Shown: positions 1 through 5,733, counted from the stretch's first letter. The stretch is 6,999 nt of DNA from an uncultured Collinsella sp. (GCA_900551635.1 URWQ01000076.1:1-6999); one strand, 5' to 3'. A program made the numbers and translations. The notes: generated by a model not told the origin, from the letters alone.

Positions 1-2
1 GC

Positions 3-1145
3 GTGCCTGCGGCGGTCAGCCTGAAGACGCCCTTGGTGAAGTACCGCAAGGGCGAGGAGGAGTGCCCGCTCTCGCTTTCCGTGCCGATGGTTTCCGCCAT
101 TATGGCCGCCGTGTCCGACGACAAGATGGCCGTGGCCCTGGCCACCGAGGGCGGCCTGTCGTTCATCTACGGCAACCAATCCATCGAAGACGAGGCTGCT
201 ATGGTGGCCCGCGTGAAGGACTACAAGGCCGGCTTCGTCACCTCCGACGCAAACCTTTCCCCCGACATGACGCTCGAGCAGGTAGTGACTCTGAAGGAGC
301 AGTACGGCCACTCCACGATGCCTGTCACCGACGACGGAAGCGCCCACGGCAAGCTGCTCGGCATCGTGACCGAGCGCGACTACCGCCTCTCTCGCATGTC
401 CATGGACGAGAAGGTGGCCGACTTCATGACGCCGCGCGAGAAGCTCGTGGTGGCTCCGGATGGCACCTCTCTGAAGGCCGCCAACGACATCATCTGGGAT
501 CACAAGTTGAACTCGCTGCCCATCGTGGATGCCGACGACCATCTGGTGGCGCTCGTATTCCGCAAGGACTACGACTCCCACAAGTCCAATCCCGACGAGC
601 TTTTGGACGCCCACAAGCGCTACATGGTGGGCGCGGGCATCAACTCCCGCGACTACGCCGAGCGCGTGCCGGCGCTTGTCGAGGCCGGCGCCGACGTGCT
701 GTGCTCGCCCGTCAAGGGCAAGGTCATCAAGATGGCCGACGTGCCCGATCCCGTCTTTGGTGGCGAGGTTCTGGGCAAGGGCTGCGCCGTGTGGCCCGAG
801 GACGACCTGGTCTACGCTCCCTGCGACGGCAAGGTGACCGTCACCATGGGTCACGCCGTGGGTCTGCAGTCCGATAGCGGCATCGAGGTTCTGGTGCACG
901 TTGGCGTCGATACCGTCAACATGAACGGCGACGGCTTCGAGGGCTTCGTCAAGGCCGACGACGTCGTGAAGGCCGGCCAGCCCATACTCAAGATCGACCG
1001 CGCCAAGATCGCTGCCGCCGGTTACAAGGACTGCGTCGTTGTGGCCGTGTCCAACACTGCCGAGTTTGCCGATGTCGAGCTCGCCGTCGAAGCCGAGTCT
1101 GCCGTCGCCGCCGGTGACGCCATCGTTAAGGTCGTCCGCAAGTAG
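3..1145 (+). CDS. guaB: IMP dehydrogenase N-terminal/CBS part fused in frame to a PTS EIIA (glucose-type) domain; 5'-partial
   Basis: The frame is open to the left edge. The GTG at position 3 is probably an internal Val, because known GuaB proteins have about 25-30 residues before the matching VSLKTPLVK segment. Residues 1-234, counted from that codon, read as GuaB: VPMVSAIM at 28-34, then a CBS pair (HSTMPVTDDG about 103-112, GIVTERDYR 120-128, NSLPIVDAD 170-178), then VGAGIN 209-214 and ALVEAGADVLC 224-234. GuaB should continue with IDSS, the rest of the barrel and the catalytic Cys loop; none of this is present. From S235 the protein is a complete EIIA-Glc domain: SPVKGKV, VPDPVFGGEVLG (247-258), and the active-site pair His284 (GHAVG) and His299 (VLVHVGVDTV), ending KVVRK. 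EIIA passes phosphate from HPr to an EIIB domain. Neither half has a known reason to be joined. The GuaB half cannot be catalytic; the EIIA half keeps its phosphorylatable His. Assembly chimera is the leading explanation, a real gene fusion the alternative. Confidence 0.85.
   Translation: MPAAVSLKTPLVKYRKGEEECPLSLSVPMVSAIMAAVSDDKMAVALATEGGLSFIYGNQSIEDEAAMVARVKDYKAGFVTSDANLSPDMTLEQVVTLKEQYGHSTMPVTDDGSAHGKLLGIVTERDYRLSRMSMDEKVADFMTPREKLVVAPDGTSLKAANDIIWDHKLNSLPIVDADDHLVALVFRKDYDSHKSNPDELLDAHKRYMVGAGINSRDYAERVPALVEAGADVLCSPVKGKVIKMADVPDPVFGGEVLGKGCAVWPEDDLVYAPCDGKVTVTMGHAVGLQSDSGIEVLVHVGVDTVNMNGDGFEGFVKADDVVKAGQPILKIDRAKIAAAGYKDCVVVAVSNTAEFADVELAVEAESAVAAGDAIVKVVRK
690..707 (+). other. Candidate breakpoint between guaB and the EIIA domain
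   Basis: Family conservation changes between codon 234 (the Cys of GADVLC, at 702-704) and codon 235 (the Ser of SPVKGK, at 705-707). GuaB proteins continue after this Cys with Ile-Asp-Ser-Ser, and EIIA domains start near (S/A)PVxGKV after a variable linker. The bases just left of the switch could belong to either parent, so the exact point is uncertain by about 15 nt. Codon use looks similar on both sides, so both parents may come from the same or related genomes. Confidence 0.7.
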
Positions 1146-1168
1146 TCTGCGGCATCCAGAAGATGCAC

Positions 1169-1201
1169 AAGGGTGGTCGGGTTATCCGGCCACCCTTTTT
1201 T
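1169..1201 (+). terminator. Rho-independent terminator after the EIIA frame
   Basis: The left arm AAGGGTGG (1169-1176) pairs perfectly with CCACCCTT (1190-1197). The stem extends inward by TCGG/CCGG, with one T-G wobble, to about 12 bp around a GTTAT loop, and a run of six T ends at 1201. It lies 23 nt after the TAG stop and separates this frame from the lipoprotein gene. Confidence 0.9.
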
Positions 1202-1310
1202 AATAGGCTGAGCAGGCGCATTTTATTGCAGGGGGCTTGCTTTATGGGCCATTCACTCGTCAAATTGAGCCGCCCGCGCTTTTGCGACGTAGGGGTTTGG
1301 ACGGAGCCGC

Positions 1311-1316
1311 TAATAT
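1311..1316 (+). promoter_or_regulatory. Possible -10 box (TAATAT) for the lipoprotein gene
   Basis: TAATAT matches the sigma-70 -10 consensus at five of six bases. It lies 62 nt upstream of the lipoprotein ATG and downstream of the preceding terminator, where a promoter is expected. No convincing -35 box lies 16-18 nt upstream, so this is only a candidate. Confidence 0.25.
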
Positions 1317-1335
1317 GGACTTACTGTCACGACGT

Positions 1336-1358
1336 GCGCTGCGCGGGGAACGCAGCGC
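1336..1358 (+). other. Leader hairpin upstream of the lipoprotein ribosome-binding site
   Basis: GCGCTGCG (1336-1343) and CGCAGCGC (1351-1358) are perfect inverted repeats around a 7-nt loop, CGGGGAA. The hairpin ends 9 nt before the GGAGG Shine-Dalgarno (1368-1372). It could stabilise the mRNA or affect translation; there is no T run, so it is not a terminator. Confidence 0.5.
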
Positions 1359-1378
1359 CGCTTGTTTGGAGGAATGTC

Positions 1379-1936
1379 ATGAAAAAGAAGCTGCTGCTTG
1401 CGCCCCTGATGGCTGCCCTGGTCGCGTGCGTGGTTTTGCTTTCCGGCTGCGGAGGGCCTTCGGTGGAGGAGCTCATCACCAACGACCTTACGAGCCAATT
1501 TGACGAGATCAAGAACGGCGGCGATGACTTCCTCTCCGGCCTGGAAGAGGCTTCGGGCGACGAGTTTGAGCAACTGGGCATCGATCCCAAGGAGTATGCC
1601 AAGAGCTATCTCGAGGGCTTTGATTACAAGATCGGTGATGTGACGGTCGATGAGGACAAGGGTACCGCGACCGCCGAGGTCACCATCACCTGCAAGTCCA
1701 TGAACAAGATCGTCGAAGATTTCGCCACCCAGTATCAGGAGAAGATCGCCGCGCTCGATACGATGCCTTCCGAGGACGACCTGTACAAGATGGCCGGCCA
1801 GGTGATGGTCGACGTGACCAAGGCCGCTAAGACCAAGGACACCAAGGTCACCTTTAAGTATTCCGCCAACGAGGATAACGAGTGGTCTGCTGACGATTCC
1901 GCAACCACCGAGATGATGAATGCGATGATGAGCTAG
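1379..1936 (+). CDS. Small secreted lipoprotein of unknown function
   Basis: The 185-residue protein starts at ATG 1379 with GGAGG at 1368-1372, six bases upstream. The frame is open further upstream, but the signal peptide begins at this ATG. Residues 1-23 form a lipoprotein signal peptide: MKKK, a hydrophobic core, then lipobox LSGC with lipidated Cys24. The mature part is acidic and rich in Glu, Asp and Lys, without further membrane segments. It has an N-terminal helical stretch (about 27-80), a likely beta segment (DYKIGDVTVDEDKGTATAEV, about 82-101), a helix around 110-145 and a beta segment TKVTFKYSANE near 161-171. The architecture resembles the DUF5105-type lipoproteins of Gram-positive bacteria, but that match is from memory. 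It is expected to be anchored to the outer face of the cell membrane. It stands alone between a terminator upstream and structured non-coding DNA downstream, so context gives no function. Confidence 0.88.
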   Translation: MKKKLLLAPLMAALVACVVLLSGCGGPSVEELITNDLTSQFDEIKNGGDDFLSGLEEASGDEFEQLGIDPKEYAKSYLEGFDYKIGDVTVDEDKGTATAEVTITCKSMNKIVEDFATQYQEKIAALDTMPSEDDLYKMAGQVMVDVTKAAKTKDTKVTFKYSANEDNEWSADDSATTEMMNAMMS

Positions 1937-1943
1937 GAGGGGG

Positions 1944-1970
1944 GTTACGCGGTTCTACGAACCGCGTAAC
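1944..1970. other. Perfect 12-bp hairpin just after the lipoprotein stop
   Basis: GTTACGCGGTTC (1944-1955) and GAACCGCGTAAC (1959-1970) are exact reverse complements separated by only TAC. The hairpin starts 7 nt after the TAG stop. No T tract follows, so it is not a standard intrinsic terminator. It may protect the mRNA 3' end, act as a Rho-assisted stop, or be part of the repeat-rich block that follows. Confidence 0.6.
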
Positions 1971-1983
1971 TGCTCGACGCTGC

Positions 1984-2082
1984 AAACGCCCCTAAGCGGC
2001 AATCTGACGTTCAATTTCAAGGGCGCGACCAGAAGGTCAGCGCCCTTTCATTTCACGTCACCTTGCTCGCTTAGGGGCGTTT
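1984..2082. repeat. Nested palindrome (99 nt) with 15-bp perfect terminal inverted repeats
   Basis: The outer arms AAACGCCCCTAAGCG (1984-1998) and CGCTTAGGGGCGTTT (2068-2082) are perfect 15-bp inverted repeats. Inside lie TGACGT (2005-2010) and ACGTCA (2055-2060), then AAGGGCGC (2019-2026) with GCGCCCTT (2040-2047), then GACC (2027-2030) with GGTC (2035-2038) around an AGAA loop, with one bulged A at 2039. The four stems are coaxial and separated by short, roughly symmetric internal loops. Short T-rich runs follow both the inner stem (TTTCATTT) and the outer arm (GTTTTCG), so it could act as a bidirectional terminator between the convergent genes. A structured RNA or a MITE-like or REP-like mobile repeat are alternatives. 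Confidence 0.7.
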
Positions 2083-2103
2083 TCGCTGTCCGTCTTCTAC
2101 CTG

Positions 2104-2152
2104 CTACTCATTGGGGACAGACTTAAATGAGTAGTCGTTGGGGACATTCTTT
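2104..2152. repeat. TTGGGGACA direct repeats; first copy framed by a 9-bp inverted repeat
   Basis: TTGGGGACA occurs at 2111-2119 and again at 2138-2146. The first copy sits in the loop of a perfect inverted repeat, CTACTCATT (2104-2112) with AATGAGTAG (2126-2134). The cores GGGACAGACTTA (2114-2125) and GGGACATTCTTT (2141-2152) share a GGGA-4 nt-CTT pattern. Motifs like TTGGGGACAGACTTAAATGA recur as dispersed intergenic repeats in many bacteria; that statement is from general knowledge, not checked here. Confidence 0.6.
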
Positions 2153-2179
2153 GGGCGCGGTTGGCGCATCGACTGCTTG

Positions 2180-2349
2180 GGAAAGTGTGACCCGGTTTTT
2201 GGCCGAATAGCGGGACGCATTTTCCGGATGGGGTGGGTTGCGGAAAGTGTGACCCGGAATATTGCTCTGAAACGGGATGCGGTTTCCCTGACGCACCTCA
2301 AACGGAAAGCGCATCCCATTCCGGAGCTCCAAAACGGGATGCGCTTTCC
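2180..2349. repeat. Array of six 15-nt units in alternating orientation, exact 31-nt period
   Basis: Units start at 2180, 2211, 2242, 2273, 2304 and 2335. Read in unit orientation they are GGAAAGTGTGACCCG (2180, +), GGAAAATGCGTCCCG (2211, -), GGAAAGTGTGACCCG (2242, +), GGAAACCGCATCCCG (2273, -), GGAAAGCGCATCCCA (2304, +) and GGAAAGCGCATCCCG (2335, -). The consensus is GGAAA, five or six variable bases, then CCCG. Units are separated by five 16-nt spacers with no evident similarity. The last pair, with one flanking base, forms a perfect 15-bp inverted repeat (2303-2317 with 2336-2350). The block lies 41 nt beyond the HAD gene stop, in a convergent intergenic region. It resembles REP/BIME-type palindromic clusters in layout, but I do not recognise the family. 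Open frames through it are probably not genes, since 31 is not a multiple of three. Positions 2083-2103 and 2350-2390 hold nothing I can identify. Confidence 0.8.
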
Positions 2350-2390
2350 GCGCGGAAGAATTGTCGCAGCTGCGTTAAGCGGCGGCCCCG

Positions 2391-3059
2391 TTACTCGCCC
2401 AGAATCAGCGCCGCGAGCTCTGCCTGGGTGTCCACCACGTAGTCGGCGCCGGCGGCTTCCAGCTCTGCGCGGCCGCGGAAGCCCCAGCTGACGCCCGCGC
2501 TCTTAAGGCCGGCGTTGTGACCGGTCAAGATATCGACATTGGAATCGCCCACATAGAGCGTGGTCGCCGGATTGGCGCCCAGCTCCTCCATCACATGCAG
2601 CGTGACGGGTGCTTCTGGCTTGGGCGGAAACGCATCAACACGGCCCTGCACCAGCGCAAAGCGCTCGGAACCAAAGTACTTCTCGATAAGCGGGGCCGCC
2701 GAGACATGGTCCTTGTTGGTGAGCACGGCAAGCTGCACCCCCGCGGCGCGCAGGCGGTCGAGCATCTCAATCGTGCCGGCATAGGGAGCGGTGTGGTCTT
2801 CCTTGTGCTCGCCGTAATGAGCCCTAAACTCGGCAAGCGTCTGCTCAAACATACGGCCGTCGCCCGCATATTCGGCCGGCATAAAACGCTCAACCAGCTT
2901 GAGCATGCCGTTTCCCACTTTGTAGCGGTAGGCGTCTACGTCAAACGTGGGCCAGCCATGCATCTCGCAGGTATGGTTGCCGGCTGCTGCCAAGTCCTCG
3001 AGCGTGTTGAGGATGGTGCCGTCCAGGTCAAAGATCACATGGGAAAAAGCTGCTGCCAT
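2391..3059 (-). CDS. HAD-superfamily phosphatase, phosphoglycolate phosphatase-like
   Basis: The 222-residue protein starts at ATG 3059-3057, with AGGAG (complement of 3065-3069) five bases upstream. An ATG 63 nt further out is open in frame but lacks this support. All HAD motifs are present: motif I FDLDGT with nucleophile Asp11 and Asp13, motif II Thr114 in LAVLTNKD, Lys147 in FPPKPEAP, and motif IV GDSNVDILTGHNAG with Asp172 and Asp176. A helical cap (about 20-85) sits between motifs I and II, as in the Gph/PGP subfamily (C1 cap), and the length fits. The enzyme should be a cytosolic Mg2+-dependent phosphomonoesterase. Substrate cannot be fixed from sequence: 2-phosphoglycolate, pyrophosphate (PpaX-like) and sugar phosphates are all possible. 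It lies 105 nt downstream of hypE on the same strand, so it may be read from the hyp transcript or have its own start. A weak imperfect stem with a short T run lies between them (3083-3113). Confidence 0.9.
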   Translation of the reverse strand: MAAAFSHVIFDLDGTILNTLEDLAAAGNHTCEMHGWPTFDVDAYRYKVGNGMLKLVERFMPAEYAGDGRMFEQTLAEFRAHYGEHKEDHTAPYAGTIEMLDRLRAAGVQLAVLTNKDHVSAAPLIEKYFGSERFALVQGRVDAFPPKPEAPVTLHVMEELGANPATTLYVGDSNVDILTGHNAGLKSAGVSWGFRGRAELEAAGADYVVDTQAELAALILGE

Positions 3060-3164
3060 GGGTGCTCCTGCCGCTTGAGTTGTAAAACGCACCCCATGAT
3101 ACTGGGCATGCGTGCCGGGCATGTTTGGAATCTGAATATCTTTAATAGCCCTGAGCCTTTGTCG

Positions 3165-4199
3165 TTAGCAAATTCTCGGCAGCTGCTCTCCTACGAGCAT
3201 GTCGAGGATGCGGGTCGAGCCCCAGCCGGTACGTACGCGCACGGCGGGTCGAGCGTCCGATCCAAGTGGCAGCACGCGGCCGATAATCGCGGCGTTCTCG
3301 CCGTAGCGGGCGGCGTGCATGGCGGCCAGCGCCGCATCGGCTTGTTCGGCCGGCACGACGGCAACCATCTTGCCCTCGTTTGCCACCTGCAGCACATCGT
3401 AGCCGAGCATCTCGCAGGCGGCCTGCACGTCGGGACGCACGGGCACGGCATCCTCGTCGACCTCCATGGCAACGCCGCTGGCCTGTGCAAACTCGTTGAG
3501 TGTGGACGCCAGGCCACCGCGCGTGGGGTCGCGGAAGCAACGTGTGTCGGGTGCTGCGGAAAGCACATCGGCAATCAGGTGGTTGAGCGGCGCGGCGTCG
3601 CTTTCGATGGTGCTCGAAAACGCCAGACCCTCGCGCTGACTCATGATGGCGATGCCGTGGTCACCCAGTGTGCCCGACACCAGGATGACGTCGCCGGGCC
3701 GGCAGTTTGCGCCGCTGAGCGCCACGCCCGCGGGTACCTCGCCCACGCCGGCGGTATTGATATAGACGCCGTCGGCCCCGCCGCGCTCGACCACCTTAGT
3801 GTCGCCCGTGATTATGGACACGCCCGCTTCGTGCGCCGTTTCGGCCATCGTCTGCACAATCTGGTGGAGCTTATCCATGGGATAGCCCTCTTCGAGGATA
3901 AAGCCGCACGATAGGTAGCGCACGTTGGCGCCCGAGGTCGCGACGTCGTTGACGGTTCCGCACACGGCGAGGCGGCCGATGTTGCCACCGGGGAAGAACT
4001 GCGGCGAGACTACAAAGCTGTCGGTCGACATGGCGATGCGCCCGCTCGCGGGCAGCGCGGCGACGCCGGCGTCGTTGCCTTCGAGCAGCTCGGGCGACCC
4101 AAAGGCATCCAAAAAGACCTCATCGATGATGCGCTTCATCATCTGTCCGCCGGAGCCGTGGCCCAGCAGGACGGTGCTATCGGTAACGCTATGGGACAT
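3165..4199 (-). CDS. hypE: Hydrogenase maturation protein HypE (carbamoyl dehydratase)
   Basis: The 344-residue protein starts at ATG 4199-4197, with GGAG (complement of 4208-4211) eight bases upstream. HypE is a PurM-like ATP-dependent enzyme. It receives a carbamoyl group from HypF on its C-terminal Cys and dehydrates it to a thiocyanate, which supplies cyanide for the [NiFe] site iron. Visible marks are LLGHGSGG (11-18), GNDAGV (41-46), STDSFVV (58-64), GNIGRLAVCGTVND (72-85), GDTKVVERG (132-140), LGDHGIAIMSQREGL (178-192), DPTRGGLAS, and the diagnostic C-terminus PRIC with the carbamoyl-accepting Cys344. Length is normal for the family and nothing essential is missing. It follows hypD after 84 nt holding a hairpin and a TATAAT box, so it may be partly uncoupled from hypCD. 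Confidence 0.97.
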   Translation of the reverse strand: MSHSVTDSTVLLGHGSGGQMMKRIIDEVFLDAFGSPELLEGNDAGVAALPASGRIAMSTDSFVVSPQFFPGGNIGRLAVCGTVNDVATSGANVRYLSCGFILEEGYPMDKLHQIVQTMAETAHEAGVSIITGDTKVVERGGADGVYINTAGVGEVPAGVALSGANCRPGDVILVSGTLGDHGIAIMSQREGLAFSSTIESDAAPLNHLIADVLSAAPDTRCFRDPTRGGLASTLNEFAQASGVAMEVDEDAVPVRPDVQAACEMLGYDVLQVANEGKMVAVVPAEQADAALAAMHAARYGENAAIIGRVLPLGSDARPAVRVRTGWGSTRILDMLVGEQLPRIC

Positions 4200-4224
4200 A
4201 TCGAAAACTCCAATCGTGGGTGGA

Positions 4225-4230
4225 ATTATA
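4225..4230 (-). promoter_or_regulatory. Possible internal promoter -10 box (TATAAT) before hypE
   Basis: On the minus strand a perfect TATAAT sits 25 nt upstream of the hypE ATG. That would place a start site just ahead of the GGAG ribosome-binding site. No good -35 hexamer is seen at 16-18 nt spacing, so it may be a chance match or a -35-independent promoter. Confidence 0.35.
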
Positions 4231-4252
4231 TGGGTGAGGCGCAGCGTCGACT

Positions 4253-4281
4253 GGTCCGCCGTTCGTTAGAACGGCGGAACC
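4253..4281 (-). other. Intercistronic hairpin between hypD and hypE
   Basis: CCGCCGTTC and GAACGGCGG pair perfectly around a 4-nt loop (4265-4268). The stem extends to about 12 bp via GGT/ACC with one bulged base. It starts within 3 nt of the hypD stop. There is no T run on the minus-strand side, so an mRNA-stabilising or processing element, or a leaky stop, fits better than a full terminator. Confidence 0.55.
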
Positions 4282-4283
4282 AA

Positions 4284-5396
4284 TTAGCCTCGGTAGCGGA
4301 AATATGCTGCGCAGCTGCCCTCGGAGCTCACCATGCAGGGGCCGACGGGATGCTCGGGCGTACAAGCGTGGCCGAACAGGGGGCAGTCGCTCGGCGTAAT
4401 GGCCCCGCGCAGCACGTCGCCGCAGCGGCACCCGCGTGGCTCGACCGTCGGCTCGATGGACACGTCAAAGCGCATGCTGGCATCAAAGTGCGAAAACTCG
4501 GGACGAATGGCGAGTCCCGAAGCCGCAATCGATCCCAGCCCGCGCCACGTGGTATCGCACGGCTCAAATACCTGCTCGACCAGCCGGCGCGCCACAGGAT
4601 TGCCGTCGGCATTGACGCCGCGACGGTAGGCGTTGTCGATCGCGGGTTGCCCCTCAACAACCATCTGGACCAGCATGCAGATACCCTGCAAGATGTCGAC
4701 CGGCTCAAATCCCGTTACCACGCCTGGAGTCTTAAACTCGTCGACCAAAAAGCCAAAGGGGGCCAAGCCCGTGATGGTGGCGACGTGGCCCGGCAGGATA
4801 AAGCCGTCGATGGCGGTCTCGGGGTCGTTGGCGATGGCGCGCAACGCCGGCGGCGTGGTCTTGTGGGCGCAATAGACCGAGAAGTTCAAAAGCCCGCGCG
4901 CCTCGGCCTCCAAGATGGCGGCGGCGATGGTGGGCGTCGTAGTCTCAAAGCCCACGCCCATAAAAATGACCGGGCGATCAGGGTTTTGCTCGGCAATGTC
5001 GAGCGCGTCGAGCGGGGAGTAGACGATGCGAATGTCACGCCCTGCCGCTTTTTGCGCAGCGAGCGAGGTGGATGATCCGGGCACGCGCATCATGTCGCCA
5101 AAGGTGGTGATGATGGCGCCGTCTATGTTGGCGAGCGCGATTGCGTGGTCGATGTCGCGGTTGGCGGTGACGCAGACGGGGCAGCCCGGGCCGCTCAGCA
5201 GCTTGAGCCCTGCCGGCATAATGGAGCGAAAGCCATAGCGCCCGATGCTCACGGTATGCGTGCCGCAGACTTCCATAAGGTTGATGGTGCGGTCGCCGAC
5301 AAGCTCATGAATGCGCTCGATGAGCTCGCGAGCCAGCTTGGGATCGCGGAATGCCGAGAAATCGATACCGGAGCGAGCCGGCTGCTCGGGCGCCAC
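4284..5396 (-). CDS. hypD: Hydrogenase maturation protein HypD (Fe-S scaffold)
   Basis: The 370-residue protein starts at a GTG whose G is also the last base of the hypC TAG stop (TAGTG). A GGAGG lies about seven bases upstream, inside hypC. With HypC, HypD carries the iron while its CN and CO ligands are attached, before transfer to the hydrogenase large subunit; it holds a [4Fe-4S] cluster. Family marks in order are MEVCGTHT with Cys44, LSGPGCPVC with Cys72 and Cys75, TTFGDMMRVPGS (97-108), GVGFETTTP (147-155), CAHKTTPPA (176-184), ILPGHV (200-205), GFEPVDIL (229-236), and the C-terminal cluster region with Cys323, Cys325 (CRCGDVLRG), Cys338, Cys345, Cys354 and Cys362 (SSEGSCAAYFRY). Length and all conserved cysteines agree with a functional protein. 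Confidence 0.97.
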   Translation of the reverse strand: MAPEQPARSGIDFSAFRDPKLARELIERIHELVGDRTINLMEVCGTHTVSIGRYGFRSIMPAGLKLLSGPGCPVCVTANRDIDHAIALANIDGAIITTFGDMMRVPGSSTSLAAQKAAGRDIRIVYSPLDALDIAEQNPDRPVIFMGVGFETTTPTIAAAILEAEARGLLNFSVYCAHKTTPPALRAIANDPETAIDGFILPGHVATITGLAPFGFLVDEFKTPGVVTGFEPVDILQGICMLVQMVVEGQPAIDNAYRRGVNADGNPVARRLVEQVFEPCDTTWRGLGSIAASGLAIRPEFSHFDASMRFDVSIEPTVEPRGCRCGDVLRGAITPSDCPLFGHACTPEHPVGPCMVSSEGSCAAYFRYRG

Positions 5397-5656
5397 TAGT
5401 AAGCCTCCGCCGGGTTGGTGGCCAGCTGGTCTTCTTCGACCAGCTCGGACATGGCATTAACAAGCTCGAGCGTTTCCTGTGCTTCCTGCTCGTCGACAAT
5501 CTGGATGCCAAAGCCGGCGTGTACGAGAATATAGTCGCCAACCTGCGCCGTCGGCACGAGCCGCAGCGACACGGGGCGCTCGATGCCCATCATGTCGACG
5601 GTGGCCTTGAGGTCGTCGTCGCGTTTGACTACTTTGCCGGGAACGGCAAGGCACAT
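5396..5656 (-). CDS. hypC: Hydrogenase maturation chaperone HypC
   Basis: The 86-residue protein starts at ATG 5656-5654 with AGGGGA (GGGGA complements 5662-5666) about five bases upstream. It opens with the HypC signature MCLAVPGKV. Cys2, exposed after Met removal, binds the iron and HypD and later the hydrogenase large-subunit precursor. A small beta-barrel segment follows (DLKATVDMMGIERPVSL, then VGDYILVHAGFGIQIVD at about 39-55), and a C-terminal helix ends in ATNPAEAY. The length is typical. The stop overlaps the hypD start by one base, which indicates translational coupling. Upstream is a 131-nt gap to the hypF stop with small hairpins. Confidence 0.97.
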   Translation of the reverse strand: MCLAVPGKVVKRDDDLKATVDMMGIERPVSLRLVPTAQVGDYILVHAGFGIQIVDEQEAQETLELVNAMSELVEEDQLATNPAEAY

Positions 5657-5702
5657 ATTGTTCCCCTTTTATACGCTTTGCGCTGGATGGGCGCTTAATA
5701 AT

Positions 5703-5733
5703 CCATCAGTTGATGGTAGCGCTCGCGGGCGCT
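5703..5733 (-). other. Two small hairpins in the hypF-hypC gap
   Basis: CCATCA (5703-5708) faces TGATGG (5711-5716), and AGCGC (5718-5722) faces GCGCT (5729-5733). On the minus strand the first is followed by ATTATTAAG, a weak T-containing tail. These could attenuate hypF readthrough into hypC, but the stems are only 5-6 bp. The rest of the 131-nt gap (5657-5787) shows no gene and no convincing promoter. Confidence 0.25.

Noticed and set aside
62..877. Second plus-strand frame inside the guaB-EIIA frame
   Set aside because: Arg/Gly/His-rich shadow translation; the overlapping frame carries the conserved motifs.
1163..1378. Upstream extension of the lipoprotein frame
   Set aside because: It would start before or within the terminator hairpin. 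The ribosome-binding site and signal peptide both place the start at 1379.
2180..2349. CRISPR array interpretation of the regular repeats
   Set aside because: Units are 15 nt, diverged and alternate in orientation, spacers are 16 nt, and no cas gene is seen.
2104..2491. Small open frames on both strands through the repeat block
   Set aside because: Their peptides only translate the repeated DNA units, change frame with the 31-nt period and lack convincing ribosome-binding sites.
3083..3113. Intrinsic terminator between hypE and the HAD gene
   Set aside because: The stem is 5 bp plus 3 bp with an internal loop and only a short T run, so it is not convincing.
2517..3914. Long plus-strand open frame (465 codons) opposite the HAD and hypE genes
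   Set aside because: It runs antisense to two genes with clear family motifs, has the low-complexity look of a GC-rich shadow frame, and has no recognisable domain.
4158..5075. Plus-strand open frame (305 codons) opposite hypD
   Set aside because: Antisense shadow of hypD; no domain and a composition typical of non-coding GC-rich frames.
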